A DNA stretch of 64,000 bases from Micractinium sp. NFX-FRZ (taxonomy: Eukaryota; Chlorophyta; Trebouxiophyceae; Chlorellales; Chlorellaceae). The DNA is taken from positions 8,062-72,061 of the forward strand of contig JAPTJF010000068.1 in NCBI GenBank assembly GCA_029339195.1. Reading direction: 5' to 3'. Position numbers and translations under genes: made by a program. The notes under the pieces were generated by a model. The model was not told the DNA's origin. It worked only from the letters and a program-made list of their open reading frames with translations, and did no database searches. Positions 1 through 11,300 of the stretch are shown piece after piece (positions within the stretch are counted from its first letter, which is position 1; the number at the start of each line of letters is the position of its first letter).

Positions 1-31
<31 letters not shown>
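1..31. other. Run of 31 G at window edge
   Basis: The first 31 bases are all G. This may be a genuine G-tract inside the gene that runs off this edge, or a sequencing or assembly artefact at a contig end. The C-terminal exons of the gene next to it cannot be read cleanly, which favours poor sequence here. Confidence 0.6.
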
Positions 32-348
32 CGTTCGGGCGCCCCGCGCTCAGGGGGGCGGCCCTTCGGACGCACTGTGCGGGGGTTGTGCACCTACGCG
101 CACTCCCCCACACCAACACACGCACACACATGCACACACGTGCTCACACCCATGAATGCTCATCCTGACTCGCTGAACCGCCGCAGGCTGTGGGGGAACC
201 TCAACCTCAAGGGAAGCCCCAGCCTCTGGTGGCGGGAGTCCTCGCCTGCCCCAGGGAGCGGAGTCTGAACCCCCAGGTACCCTGTGCCACTCCACCCCCC
301 ACCGCCTCCCCACCGGTGGGGAGGGGCTGCTGTGGCAGGGCGCCTCAC

Positions 349-1564
349 CTGGCTCTTGCCGCACCCCGTGCGCACCGCGCACACCGCCACCACCGGCTTG
401 GAGCTGCGCAGGTAGGTGCTGGCGGGGGCGACCAGGCCAAAGTCGGCGCCAGCTGCAGCGGGGGCGGCACGAGGGGGTGGAGGACAAGGGCGAGGCATGC
501 AGGGGGTGGACCTGTCAGCAGCAACGCACGCTGTCAAAACCGCTCCAGGCAGCAACACGCCGGTACCAACCACAAGCCAGACATGCACCCCCGCTAGCGC
601 CGCTCACCCGCCAGGCAGCGCCCCGCCAGCAGCATGACCTGCGGGCGAGGAGCGGAGTGCCAGCAAGGTGGGCGCACAGCACAGCACAACAGCACAGCTG
701 CGGGGGGCCTGAGAAGCACCCCTGGTCATCGAGCAAGGCTCGGCATGCAGCCTGCCTATTTGCCTCATTGCAGCCTCTGTCCTCCTGCGCTCTCTCTCTC
801 GCCCTCTTCCGCACCTTTTGCTTCAAGTAAACGACTGTAAGGCCGCCACAAACAGACTGACCTTTGAATGGGGCAGGTCTGAGTAGCAGAGCAGGCACTT
901 GTCCACTTTCTGCTCACTGATCAGCCCCTCCAGCTCATCCTCGTTCCAAATGGGCAGGCCCTCGGGGTACAGCCGCCCCGCCAGCTCGGGCGGGTAGCGC
1001 CGCCCGTCAATGTTGGGGATCTGCAGGCGTGCAATGAGGAGGAAAGCACACCGAAACGGCGATGCCAATAACATAACCTGTTCACTGATGACAGTTCAAA
1101 CACCCATGAACACGAGTGAGCGTGCCGGCGCTCTGCGCCCAGCAGCGGTGGGCCACTGGCACGGTGCCAGCAGCCCGTCCCGTCAGAGCGTCGCACCTGT
1201 GCGGCCGTGAAGCCCACGCAGACCATGCTGTCGTTGTCTCGGAAGAGAGTGTTGAAGTTATGGAAGCTGCAAGGTGGCACACACAAGAGGCAAAAGAGCT
1301 AAGCGTCAGTGGGGTACTCGGGGCGGTCGGGCGGCGAGCGGTGACCGGCGGCGGCGCAGTATCTGCGCCCGGCCCGAGGGGGCCTCCTGCCCTGGTGATG
1401 AATTCCGGGCGGCCCGGCGGCCACCCCTATTGCTCCGAGGGCACCACGAGGCGAGGCATAGGCGTGGGCGAGCGCTATCGAGGCGCTGCAACACCAACTC
1501 ACTCGCGCCCCGCGGCGCCGAGCAGCAGCACACGCGGGGGTTCCCTCAGCTTGGTGCCAACCAT
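349..1564 (-). CDS. Cyclic 2,3-diphosphoglycerate synthetase-like protein (partial, runs off left edge)
   Basis: Five exons join in frame: 1564-1503, 1266-1197, 1020-862, 638-608 and 452-349. The start MVGTKLREPPRVLLLGAAGR leads into DFHNFNTLFRDN, then FTAAQ, IPNIDGRRYPPELAG, AGADFGLVAP and a P-loop-like VRTGCGKSQ. This order of motifs is that of the prokaryotic cDPG synthetase / predicted GTPase family, which in methanogens makes cyclic 2,3-bisphosphoglycerate with ATP. Whether the algal enzyme does that reaction is not known. About 136 residues are covered; the family is usually well over 400 aa, so most of the protein lies outside the window. A candidate next exon after an acceptor near 187 does not match the family, so I stop the model at 349. 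The ATG at 1564 faces the divergent gene starting at 3000. Family assignment is firm; function is inferred. Confidence 0.85.
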
Positions 1565-2999
1565 GTCAGTTGTGTGATGGGAGATGTGATCTTAACGATT
1601 GGGAAACTAGTAACGAGAGCGAGGAGGCCGAGCTTTCGGGAGCGAGAGTCCACGACAGCTTAGCGCATTTGAGCTTGGCTGCAGCGTGTCGGCGCAGCGC
1701 ATATATTTCTGCCACGAGACGGTAAGTAAGTGCACGCAAGTGGCGAGCGGCCGAGGAAGGGTGGCCGTGCAAACCCCCCGCCGGCGCCGGCGCCAGTCCT
1801 GTGGCTGATTGCGCCCGCCGCCTGCATTCACAGTGTAAACCGACCGTGCGTTACAAACTCAGTGCATCGGCCTACATATGAGTTCAGAACAATGATCAGC
1901 AGGCAATGCGCCCAGAAGCGGCCTCCAGGCAGGCGCGGCAGCGGAGCACAGCCCTGAGGGGGAGCGGGCCCTCACCGGACGTATGGCTCCCCGCCCTGTG
2001 CAGCTGAGCTGCTGGAGAGCAATGCTTTTGGGCATACCATGTGGTGTGTGTCCTGCGTTGGCATGAAAGCCACAGGCTACCCCATGGTCGGCCAGCGTCA
2101 CGGCGTGTGCCTGCTGTGACGCCCTGCGTGCTGTGCTGCGGCATGAGGGTGTGCGTGCTGGCGCCAGCACGCCCAGCTGTTGGGACGAAAATGCATGGGA
2201 ACAAGTTCCCTCACGTACACAGTTGCAGTGCACGAATGCCCAGACGCGGCAAGCCATGATGATTGTGGGCGGCGACGGCGGGCTCACTGCTGGCCACTTG
2301 CATGGCTGCTAGCGTGGGAGGCGCGCGGCGGCTTTACTTCCATTACAGGGCCTAGACCGCACCGAGACGCAGTTCATGTATGGTTATGCACCGTGCCTTC
2401 TGGTCAGCGCACCTTGAACCTCCTTCTTTGCATGGCTGGTGGTAGGACGGCGGCGGCAGGAATGTGACGCATGCGCAGCGGCGCCAGAGCGGCACCAGGA
2501 CGGCGCTGGCAGCAGGGAGGTGGGGGCACCGGGCAAGTTTCCCATGCTCGGCGTTCCTGCTGTTCCATCCCCTTCCAGAATTGGAATGGCTCCTGCAAGA
2601 GTATACACACATCGTGCGGCCGGCCGTACAGAGTACCTGCTTCCCCGACGACAACTGAGCAGCCATCCTGGAGGTTGAGCTAGCTCTGACATCAGCAACG
2701 CGTCTCAGGCTTACTGCAGTCCAACCTCGCTCTAAACGGGAGTCCTCTGTCTGCCAGAGGTGAGGCGCGCAGGCCGCGGGCACTTTCAGTCGATTTGCAA
2801 GCGTTGAGGCCTGCAGTGGCATCTTCAAAGCTGAGGACGCGTCGGGAGGCTTGTGGCAGTCTCTGCAAAGTGTCCGAACTGAACAAGTCGTGTGCCACAT
2901 GGCACGTCATGTGACGGTCCCGCTTTCTGCAGCGTGCCGTGATCCGCTTGCTGTGCGTATCATCTGCGGTCATCGCCAGGCGGCTTGCGCGCCCGCCCC
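1565..2999. other. Divergent intergenic region
   Basis: This 1.4 kb separates two divergent starts (1564 minus, 3000 plus) and should hold both promoters. An AT-rich patch lies near 1696-1706. Open frames here show no domain, splice structure or family resemblance. Confidence 0.5.
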
Positions 3000-5900
3000 A
3001 TGAAGGGCTTGCCGGCGGCGTGCGCCGGGGCGGCGGCGGCAGGCCGGCGGCAGGCACTGCTGCGGCCCACCCGCCGCCAGCACCCTTTCTTTCTCCTACT
3101 CCTGTTGTGGTTGTGCTCAGTTGTTGAGCCAGGTGAGCCACTCTATGCGTAGATGCTGCGTCCATGCAGTGCGAGCTACGGCATTGATGTGGGCATGCCG
3201 CAAGCTGCTGCTTGCCGTACGCTGCTGCAAGCTGCTGCCTGCCTTAGACGCCACCCCGCCGCCGCCACCGCCGCCGCCCATACCTGTCCGCAGCGCGCGC
3301 ACAGCCGCCCGCCACGCTTGCCAGCGACCACGCCGCTCTGCTGGTGGGCGTGGGGCCCGTGGAGGCCTCCGCTTGGTACGCCTCCCCCGCTCTCCTCTTC
3401 GGCTCAGCTGCTGCCATAGCGACCACCCTGGACGGGCGGCCAAACGTTGTCGTCGCCACTTATGGCGCCGGCCGCGTGGTCTACTTTGCTCACGACACCA
3501 TGATCTACACCTGCTGCGCCACAAGCGGCCTGGGAAGGCTGATGGTGAACGCGGTCACGTGGGCGGCCAAGGGGCGGCAGGCCCGCCTGAGGGTGGCGGG
3601 GTCCGAGGAGGGGGTCACCGAAAACTATGTGCAGAGCCTGGCACAGTATGTGAGTGTGGCGCCCGTGTGCAGTGTTTCGGGGCTTGCACGGCTGCCCTGC
3701 TATGAGCTGCGTGGTGTGCGTGCAGTGCACAGAGCCTGGTGTGGTGGTCACGTGCCTCGCCAGGCTGTCATGGCTCACAACTGACCGGTGTCGGTTGTTT
3801 CAGCCAGCAGCAGCTGCACTTCCATGGCCGGTTAGAGACGGTAAGCAGGCGCCTGCCTGCCTGCCCGCCTGCCCGCCCACGTGCCCACCCCATCTGGCCC
3901 TTCCTCTCCCGCTGATGCCTGCGCAGGACCCCGCCCGCTTTGCTTCCTTTGGCACAATGGACCCCGCCAGCATGGGCGCCGGCAACTTCCCCTCCCTGGA
4001 CGTGTACATCGCGAATGGGGAGGACGCAGCGGTGGGGGAGGCGGCAGATAGCATCCGCGCGTTTGTGGCGGCGGGCGGCGGGCTGGTGATTGGGGCGCAG
4101 GCGCAGTACTGGACCGAGGTAGGGGGTGTGGGAGAAGGGCGGCAGGAGCGGGAGGGTTGCAGGAGGGTGCTTGGAGGCTCGTGGAACAGTGGAACCATGG
4201 TCCCGGCCTGCTCCCGTTGGCACCACCACCAGCAGCTGTTGTGCTGCCCTCAGTGCTTCGCTGCCAGGCTCAGGGTGTGCTGAAGCCAGCCAACAGGACT
4301 GCATTACCTCCCCCTCCCACACAACACCTGGCTTCCATGCACAGGTGAACCAGGCGCTGGCGCAGCACCCCTCCAACCTGCTGCTGCCCCCGCTGGGCAT
4401 CGTGCTGTCTGGGGAGGCGACCGAGGGCAGCGCCGAGCTGACCGCAGCGAGCGCAGCGCAGCCGCTGCGCCAGCTGTTCAATGCTGACGTGGCGCTCGGT
4501 TGCCTGGAGGCCACCTGCAAGGGGCTGGGCTCCAACCCCTGCTTCAACGCCTCCTCCGCTGCGGCAGATGCCCACTATGCCACCTGCTCCGCCGTGGAGG
4601 AGTGGATAGGAGAGGACAGGAGCTACAGGGTGAAGCTGCGCCAGGTGCGCCTGTGTGGGGCGCCTGTGTGGAGCGCCTGTGTGGGGCAGAAGATGATGAG
4701 GGTGAAAAGGTGCAGGTGCGGGTGTGTGGATGCGTGGACAGGCGACCAGAGGCGCCATGGGGGCAGGGCGCACCAGGTGCTGTGGGTAGGCGGGTTGGTG
4801 CTTGGGGCTGAGGGTGAGGGGCTGTGCTTTGAGGGGGGGAGATCAGGTGGGGCAGCCAAGTGCTGTTGCCCCCCTCGCTGCTGCTTGCTGGCTTGCTCAC
4901 GTGCGCGCCTCTGTGGTCCGCTGCCCTGTCGGGTCCGCCCTCTGAGTGCAGTTGGGAGCCTCCATTACAAGCTCGATGACTGGCTACCCTTCTTGCTGGG
5001 CCATCAAGCGGCTTCTCACAGAGCTGCCCTCGGCAACGGGCACCTCAGCTCGCACGCTCTCGCCACCGCCGCCCCCTCCCAAAAGGCCGCCGCCACCGCA
5101 ACCGCCGCTGCCGCCTCCGCCACAGCGCTCCCCACCGCGGCCTCCGCCCAAGCGCTCGCCCCCGCCACCTCCGCCGCCCCGCAAACCCTCCCCGCCCCCG
5201 CCGCGCAAGCCGCCCCCACCCCCACCGCGCAAGCCGCCCCCGCCGCCCCCGCATCGCAAGCCCCCGCCACCTCCAAAGCCGCGGCCACGCCCGCCGCCAC
5301 CCCGGAAGCTGACAACCTCCCTGTCTGCGTCCCAGCCCCTGGCGCCTCCAAACGCTGCCGGCCTCATGTTTGCCCTATTTGCCGCCAACCGGCCCTTTGC
5401 GCAAATCCCGGAGTTCACGGGGTAAGGGGGGGAGGGATGGGGGCCTCAGCAGGAGGAGTTGGGTGTGCTGTGCATGCAGTGGTCAAGGAACGAGCAGGGT
5501 GTGTGAGGGGTGGCAGCACAGGGAGGCGCCAGCGCTCGCGGGGGGGAGGTAGGAGGGTGGGCGGGGCAGGGGTGGGGCGGGGTGAGAAACGTTGGTAAAG
5601 AATGCGGTGAAGAGCGCACCCAAGGAGCGGGTGTGCGAAGAGTTTCGGCCAGTGGTGGGGTTTCTGACTTGCAATGCATCGCCCCCGCCCCGCCCCCATG
5701 CCCCCTCGCCTCCCACTGCCACCTTCCCTCCCCTCCCGTCCTTCCCCCCCGCAGCATCCCCACCCTGATGCGTGCGCTGCCTGGGGCGCTGGACATCAAC
5801 TGTGGCCTGCGCTGCATCAGCACCACGCACCGGGACAACTATGCTGTGCGGCTGTCGGGCCTGGCCACCGTCCCCGCCACAGCGGCAGCCCCCAGGCTGA

Positions 5901-6847
5901 TTGAGTTTACGTTCAGGGCGAGCGGCCCGGCACAAGTGTATTTCGACCGCACTTGGGTGCCAGAGCTAGAGGTTGAAGGTCAGTGCTAAAAAAGGGCAGT
6001 GGGTGGGTGGGTGACTGGGGACGTGGGGTGGCAGTGAAAGGGCAGCAAAGCTGGAGATTGCAGGTCAGTGTTGGGTCAGTGAATGGCGACGTGTTGTGGC
6101 AGTTGTGATGCAGTGGTGCTGCTGAGCAGATGCTGTGGAGAGGGCGGAGGGAGCCAGGGATGGAAGATGGGGGACCTTTGGCAGGCATGCGGGGGGCAGC
6201 AGTGTGCCGTGCAGGCAGATGCCGTCGCCTTGCTGTCTCTTTCTGCCCGCCAAGCATTCGCACGCAATGCACACACGCCACGAACAGCCTAGCTCATGCA
6301 CGCCCCAGGGACGCCTGCCAGCCAGTGGCTGTGCTCCCACCCCTTGCCCGTGGCAGCCGCCAAGCCAGCAGCCACCCACGCCATTCACCCGTCGCACCTC
6401 ACCTCCCCCTGCGCTTCTTCTCCTGCTCGTGTCGCTGCAGGCGCCACGCCAGCCGCGCCTGTTACAAAGCGTGCCCAGCTGGCGCTGCCTGCTGGCACCA
6501 CGGGGATTACTGTGGATGTGAGTTGCGTTGCATTGCAGCGTGGCTGCCCCCGTGCCGCGCCCGTGCAGCCAGCTGCTGCTGCCGCTGGCGGTGCTGCCGC
6601 TGCTGTCGCTGCCGCTGCCGCTACCGCTGCTGCACTGCCGCTGCCGCTGCTTCTACTGCAGGGTTTACTGCTGCCGCCACCAGCATTCTGTGTGTTTGAG
6701 GGCAGGCAATGAGAGGCATTCTCCCCCCGGCCTGCTGCGCATGCTCTGCAGTTCCTGCACACCTCCGGCACCGCCATCCTGCAGCTGAGCTGGCGATTCC
6801 ACAACTGGGCTGTGCCCAAGCCAGTTGACTTCACCACCCCAACCTGA
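3000..6847 (+). CDS. TCAF/FAM115-like secreted protein with polyproline rod
   Basis: Eight exons keep frame: 3000-3132, 3294-3649, 3927-4118, 4345-4644, 4952-5421, 5755-5978, 6441-6517 and 6752-6847, giving 615 aa. The N-terminus has Arg residues followed by HPFFLLLLLWLCSVV (about residues 29-43), a signal peptide or anchor, with ARAQ as a possible cleavage site. Residues about 50-300 match the amidotransferase-like N-terminal half of TCAF/FAM115 proteins: YGAGRVVYFAHD, LMVNAVTWAAKGR and AAGGGLVIGAQAQYW. Residues about 365-446 are almost pure Pro with Lys/Arg (KPPPPP repeats), as in hydroxyproline-rich algal wall glycoproteins. The C-terminal 170 residues are unassigned. I infer an extracellular or wall protein; no catalytic residues can be named. 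The start is the only ATG giving both a signal sequence and correct phase. Confidence 0.85.
5964..6103 (+). repeat. Duplicated exon end plus donor in intron 6
   Basis: The end of exon 6 with its donor (5964-5987) recurs at 6049-6072 with few changes, including a second GGTCAGTG. The intron sequence after each copy (about 6009-6036 and 6073-6103) also matches, so the unit is about 85 bp. Confidence 0.75.
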
Positions 6848-8310
6848 GAGCACACCTGGCCTGTACCATCAGATAAATAATGGACACCCAGCCAGCACAA
6901 GCCTAGCAAGACCGCACTACGCAGCCTGCCCCTCCCTCCCTGCCACCTGCTCCAGGCAGTGCGGCATGCGGACGCTCACTGACACTGATGCTCTCCCGAT
7001 ATTCTTTCATCCACACCGCCGCACTAGCCATCTTAGCATACGAACCTCCCGCGCCCCGTGCCCACACCTTGACATCCCGCTGCCAGCCAGCCCGCCCTTT
7101 CTTGCCTGCATTGCCACTGAGAGTGTACTTGGGCGCCGCCGCCCGCCCTGCCGCCCGCTCCCCCACAGCTTGAGCCTCCTTCCTTGCTTCTTTACAAATG
7201 AGTTGTTAATAAAGCGTTGAAGCGCAAGCCCACATGACACGTGAATTTACGCGGTCCACACCGGAGCGAGCTCGCGCACAGTTTCGGTGCGTGTTGAGCA
7301 GTGGTGGCGGGCGTGGCGGCCATGCATGTGTCCATATGGGATGTGCTCCGGTAGGTCAGGACGTATGTAGGAGCCCAGCAATTGGGAGCCGCCCTACAGC
7401 TCGCCTCAGTGGCGGCTCTGGACATTCTGTCTGCTTGCCCCTCAGCGGCAGACCCAGTGTCGCAGCACGCCTGGCGGCATGTGCCTCTCCGCCTCGGTGT
7501 CCCACAGCCTTCAAATAAATTTACACGCTATGCACGCTAAAAAGCACATCAAACAGCACAATGAAAGGGTGAAGGGGGGAGGGCGGTACAGCAGCAGAGC
7601 AAAGGCAGGGCAGGGGGGTACATAAGGCCGGGAGGCATTCGTTTGGTGAGTGGTAGGCGGTCAGACTGTCGCTACCAATACGGTTCAGCCTGGGGAGGTG
7701 CAAAATCACCAGGGTTGCATTTCGGAGGGGTGGGGGGCGCAAAGGGGCGCCTGCTGCCAGGTGCAGGGCAGCGGAGAATGGACGTGTGTGTCGTGCAGTG
7801 TGCCGTGCGCACCCCATCACCGGTGGGTGGGGCGCGTGGAAAAGAGACGGCGGCCAGGCGGCCAAAATGTGGTTGTGGCGTGGGTGGCGCCCTGCAAAAC
7901 GGGGCTGCGCAGTCTGAGAGTGGCAGATGAGGCGGTACTGAGGCAAGGGTCGCCGGCTGGGGGGGTGCCGGCTACGCATGCACGCACGCACAGCGGCTGC
8001 GGCAGCGAAAATGGAAAGAGGTACGGCCCCTCACTAGGCGAGGGTCTGTTGGGGGTAGGATCAAAGAGGCTGGGCGAGGTAAGTAGGATCAAAGGGGGCA
8101 GTGCTGAGTAAGTGAAAAGTGTACGCGGCTTAGTGTTGAGGTATGAGGATGACTCCCTAACAGGTGGAGTCATGAGGAAGCTGCCTCATAGCTGCCTGTC
8201 GCGACTGCCTACCTAGTGCAGTGTATGTGTGTGTGCTGCTTTGCTTGCCCCGCCGATGGCAACAAACCCAGGCCGTGCAGCCTCTTTGCTTAAAAGGCAG
8301 CCTCTTTGCT
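6848..8310. other. Convergent intergenic region
   Basis: This lies between two 3' ends. An AATAAA-type stretch at 7206-7214 and a minus-strand TGTAA at 7525-7521 are possible 3'-end signals for the plus and minus neighbours respectively. No coding sequence was recognised. Confidence 0.5.
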
Positions 8311-11300
8311 TTAAAAGGCCAGACCGTGCTGTGCCACGGCGTGTGCCGCTGGGGTCGGCCCCAGGGCTGGTGTGGGCGGTGCCGCAGGGTGCGCTGCCGC
8401 AGCTGGCGTGCCCTGCACACGAATGGCCAGCGAGGCAAATGCAAAGCTACATGTCAGCGGCGGCTGGTCACGGCAGCAGGCAGCGGGCAAGCATCACCGC
8501 ATTCGCATTCGGCGCAAAGCGGGCTGCCCACCACCTAGCAGCAATGCATCCACGGCCATGCTGGCCCGCGCTGTGCTGACCCGCGCTGTGCCGATGCCAG
8601 CAGCACGCCGGCTGGCCTTGCACCCCGCAAGGCCTGCAGGTCCCACCTGCTGCGCAAAGCTGGAGAGGTTGAGGGCCCAGGAGGGGCGCATGAGGGAGGC
8701 GCACTGCTCCAGCAGCGCACGCTGCTCCACGGGGTCCAGAGGGGTGGCCAGCGCCTCGCGCTGCCTGCACAACACACAGGGCAGGAGATGGCAACAATCA
8801 GGAGGCAGCATACGAGGGGGTGCTCTAAAATGTCCAGGGGTGTGGCCAGCGCCTCACGCTGCCTGCACACAGGGCAAGACGGACGCGGGGCAGCACGAGA
8901 GACTGGTGCACAAGGCTGCCCACTTTACCTCCCAGCAAGGGCCGCCAACCGTGAGCTGCCCCCTCCCTCCCTCGCTCACCGCATGACCTGCGCATGCAGC
9001 CGCTGCTGCTCCTCCATCATCGCGGCCAGCGGGTCTGCCCCAGTGAGCCACCAGGCGGGCGCGGCCGCCGTCATGCCCAGGGTGTCCACCCCGCGGCGCA
9101 CCGCCTCTGCTCCAAACACCACCGCGCTCATGCTGAGGGGCTCGGGAGCGCCGCCGCCGGCTGACAGGCTGGGCTGCAGGAGCGAGGGGGCGGTGGCAAG
9201 GGACACCTCTGCCGCTGTGCAGGCGGACCCCGCGGGAGACAGCAGGCCACCGACGCCGGGGGCGCTGCTGCTGGTGCCATCCAGGGAAGACTTGCGGCCG
9301 CCCAGGGCCCGCAGGCGGGCAAAGTTGGGGAAGCTGATGCCACGGCGCGAGGGCTTGCCGCTGCCAGATGCAGCCGACGCAGGCGGCGGGGGCCCTGCGC
9401 AGCACAGCACACAAGACGGCCAGCCTTGAGAGCAGGTTTGGCAGAGCAGGCCGGCAGTGGCTAGGCCACACGGCTGCAAGGCGAAGAACCAGCTTGCTGT
9501 GAGCCTTATACCTGACATGCAGCCTGTGCTGCCCACTCTTCGGGCTCCCCATGTCCATTTCATACCCCCACCTGATGACAGCTCTTCCTCACCTTGGGCC
9601 CACATGCTGGCCTCTGCCTCCACCGCCCCCTCCAGATTGAGCCCCGCCAGGCTGTGGTACGTGGCGCTGCTGCTGCGGCGCATCGCGCCCAGCAGGCTGC
9701 TGCCCGTCCACGTCAGCTGCTCGTCTGGCGACGACTCAACAAGCACCAGCTGCCCGCCAAAGGTGCCGCTGAAGGGCGCATTGCCGCCCGCGGCAGCTGC
9801 GGCAGCAGCGGTGGCAAGCTCTTCCAGGGAAGCAGTGGGTGCGGTGCTGTGGCGCTGCAGGCCGCCGGTGCCGCTGCGCCGCAGGCCGCCGCCGCCGCCA
9901 GTGCTGCGCCGCTGCAGGCGGGCGGCGGCATCCGAGGCAGTGGGGTGGGCGGCCAGCAGCGCGGAGCCCTCAAAAGTGACCCGCCGACCCACAGCTCCGC
10001 CTGCCGTCGCTGGCGGCTGCGCCCCCAGCGGGACCGGGCCCTGGCTGGAGCCCAGGCTGGGGTCGCTGTTGCTGCGCCTCAGGCCGTTGGCGGGGATGGG
10101 GACGCCCGCAGGCGCCTCGGCAACGCCTGCCGCCGCCACGGTGGCAGCGGCGGCAGCCGCCGCCGCTGCCGCTGCGGATGGCGCAAGCGCGCCCTTCTTG
10201 CTGGCGCCACCGCCTTGCTTCCCCGCCTTGCTGGGGGACAGCCAGCCCAGCGCCGACTTGGAGGGTGCCGCAGGCGTGGCGGTGAGGCGCACGTGCGCCA
10301 CGGGCTGCCGGCTCAGCATCTTGTCAAAGCTCTCCAGCTTGGCTGCCTTGTGGGAGGTGCTGAGCAAGGGGGAGCGCCGGGGAACGGCGCGCGGCCGCGG
10401 CGGGCTGTCGCCCGTGCCAGCGCCTGGCGGCGCCGCCGCCGCCGTCGGCGGTGCGGGCGGTGTGGAGGGCTCCTCCTCCTGGACCTCGCTGCCCGGTGTT
10501 ACCTCCTGTGCTGCCTCCTGTGCGGCGCTGCTGAGCAGGCGCTGTCGCATCGAGGGGCTGGCGCCTTCCACCAGCGCGCTGAGAGAGGGGGCAAAGGAGC
10601 CATCGGAGGACAGGCTGACCAGGGAGGCGGTGCTGAGGCTCTCAGCCAGCGCCGGGGGTGCCTCCTCCTCTTCCCCCTGTGCCCGCTCGCCGGGCGGTGA
10701 CCCCAGGCGGCCCTGCAGCCCAGGCACCGGCTCGGGTGACACAGGCGGCGGGAAGGAGGCCAAGTCCGGCCCTGCTGCTGCTGCTGCCGCGGCTGTGGCA
10801 GCAGCAAACGCGCTGGCGGCAGCGCCGCCAGTGCTGGTGCTGCGGGCGGGCGCGCGGCCCAAAGTCGCGGCCCAGGCGCGGCCTGCACGTCGGGAGATGG
10901 AAGAGGGACACGGAATGCGAGGTGAGGGAAGTGCAGAGCGTGGCCTGCCTAACGGAAAGGTTCACTGAACCCCCATGCCACACTGCTCTTGAAAGCAAGG
11001 AAAGGCGGTCGCAAAGAGGATGAAGTCCCTCCACTCCCGAGCGCACCGCTGTGCAGGTAGGCGTCCCCTCCAAGCTCCCACAGGTGCGGCCTGCCAGGCT
11101 GGGGCACAAAGTGCCCCAAAAACAGGTTGATTGCGTCCTGCTTGTCGGCATCCGTGTAGGCGTTTGACACAAAGCGGCGCACGCTGGTCAGCAGGTCGCG
11201 CGACTGCGTGGCCGCCTCCCAGTCGCCGCGCTGGCGCTGGAAGAAGGTGGCGTGCGCCTCGCTGCCGCCTGCATACGGGGGCGGGGGAGGAGAACAGCGC

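Noticed and set aside
8976..10862. A 628-codon minus-strand open frame as a separate gene
   Set aside because: Its frame continues upstream through an acceptor at 10882 in phase with the FIG4-like SAC domain, and part of it reads through an intron; it is the tail of that gene.
9457..10968. A 503-codon plus-strand frame opposite the FIG4-like tail
   Set aside because: It mirrors Ala/Ser-rich GC-rich coding sequence on the other strand; such shadow frames are common in this composition and no domain is seen.
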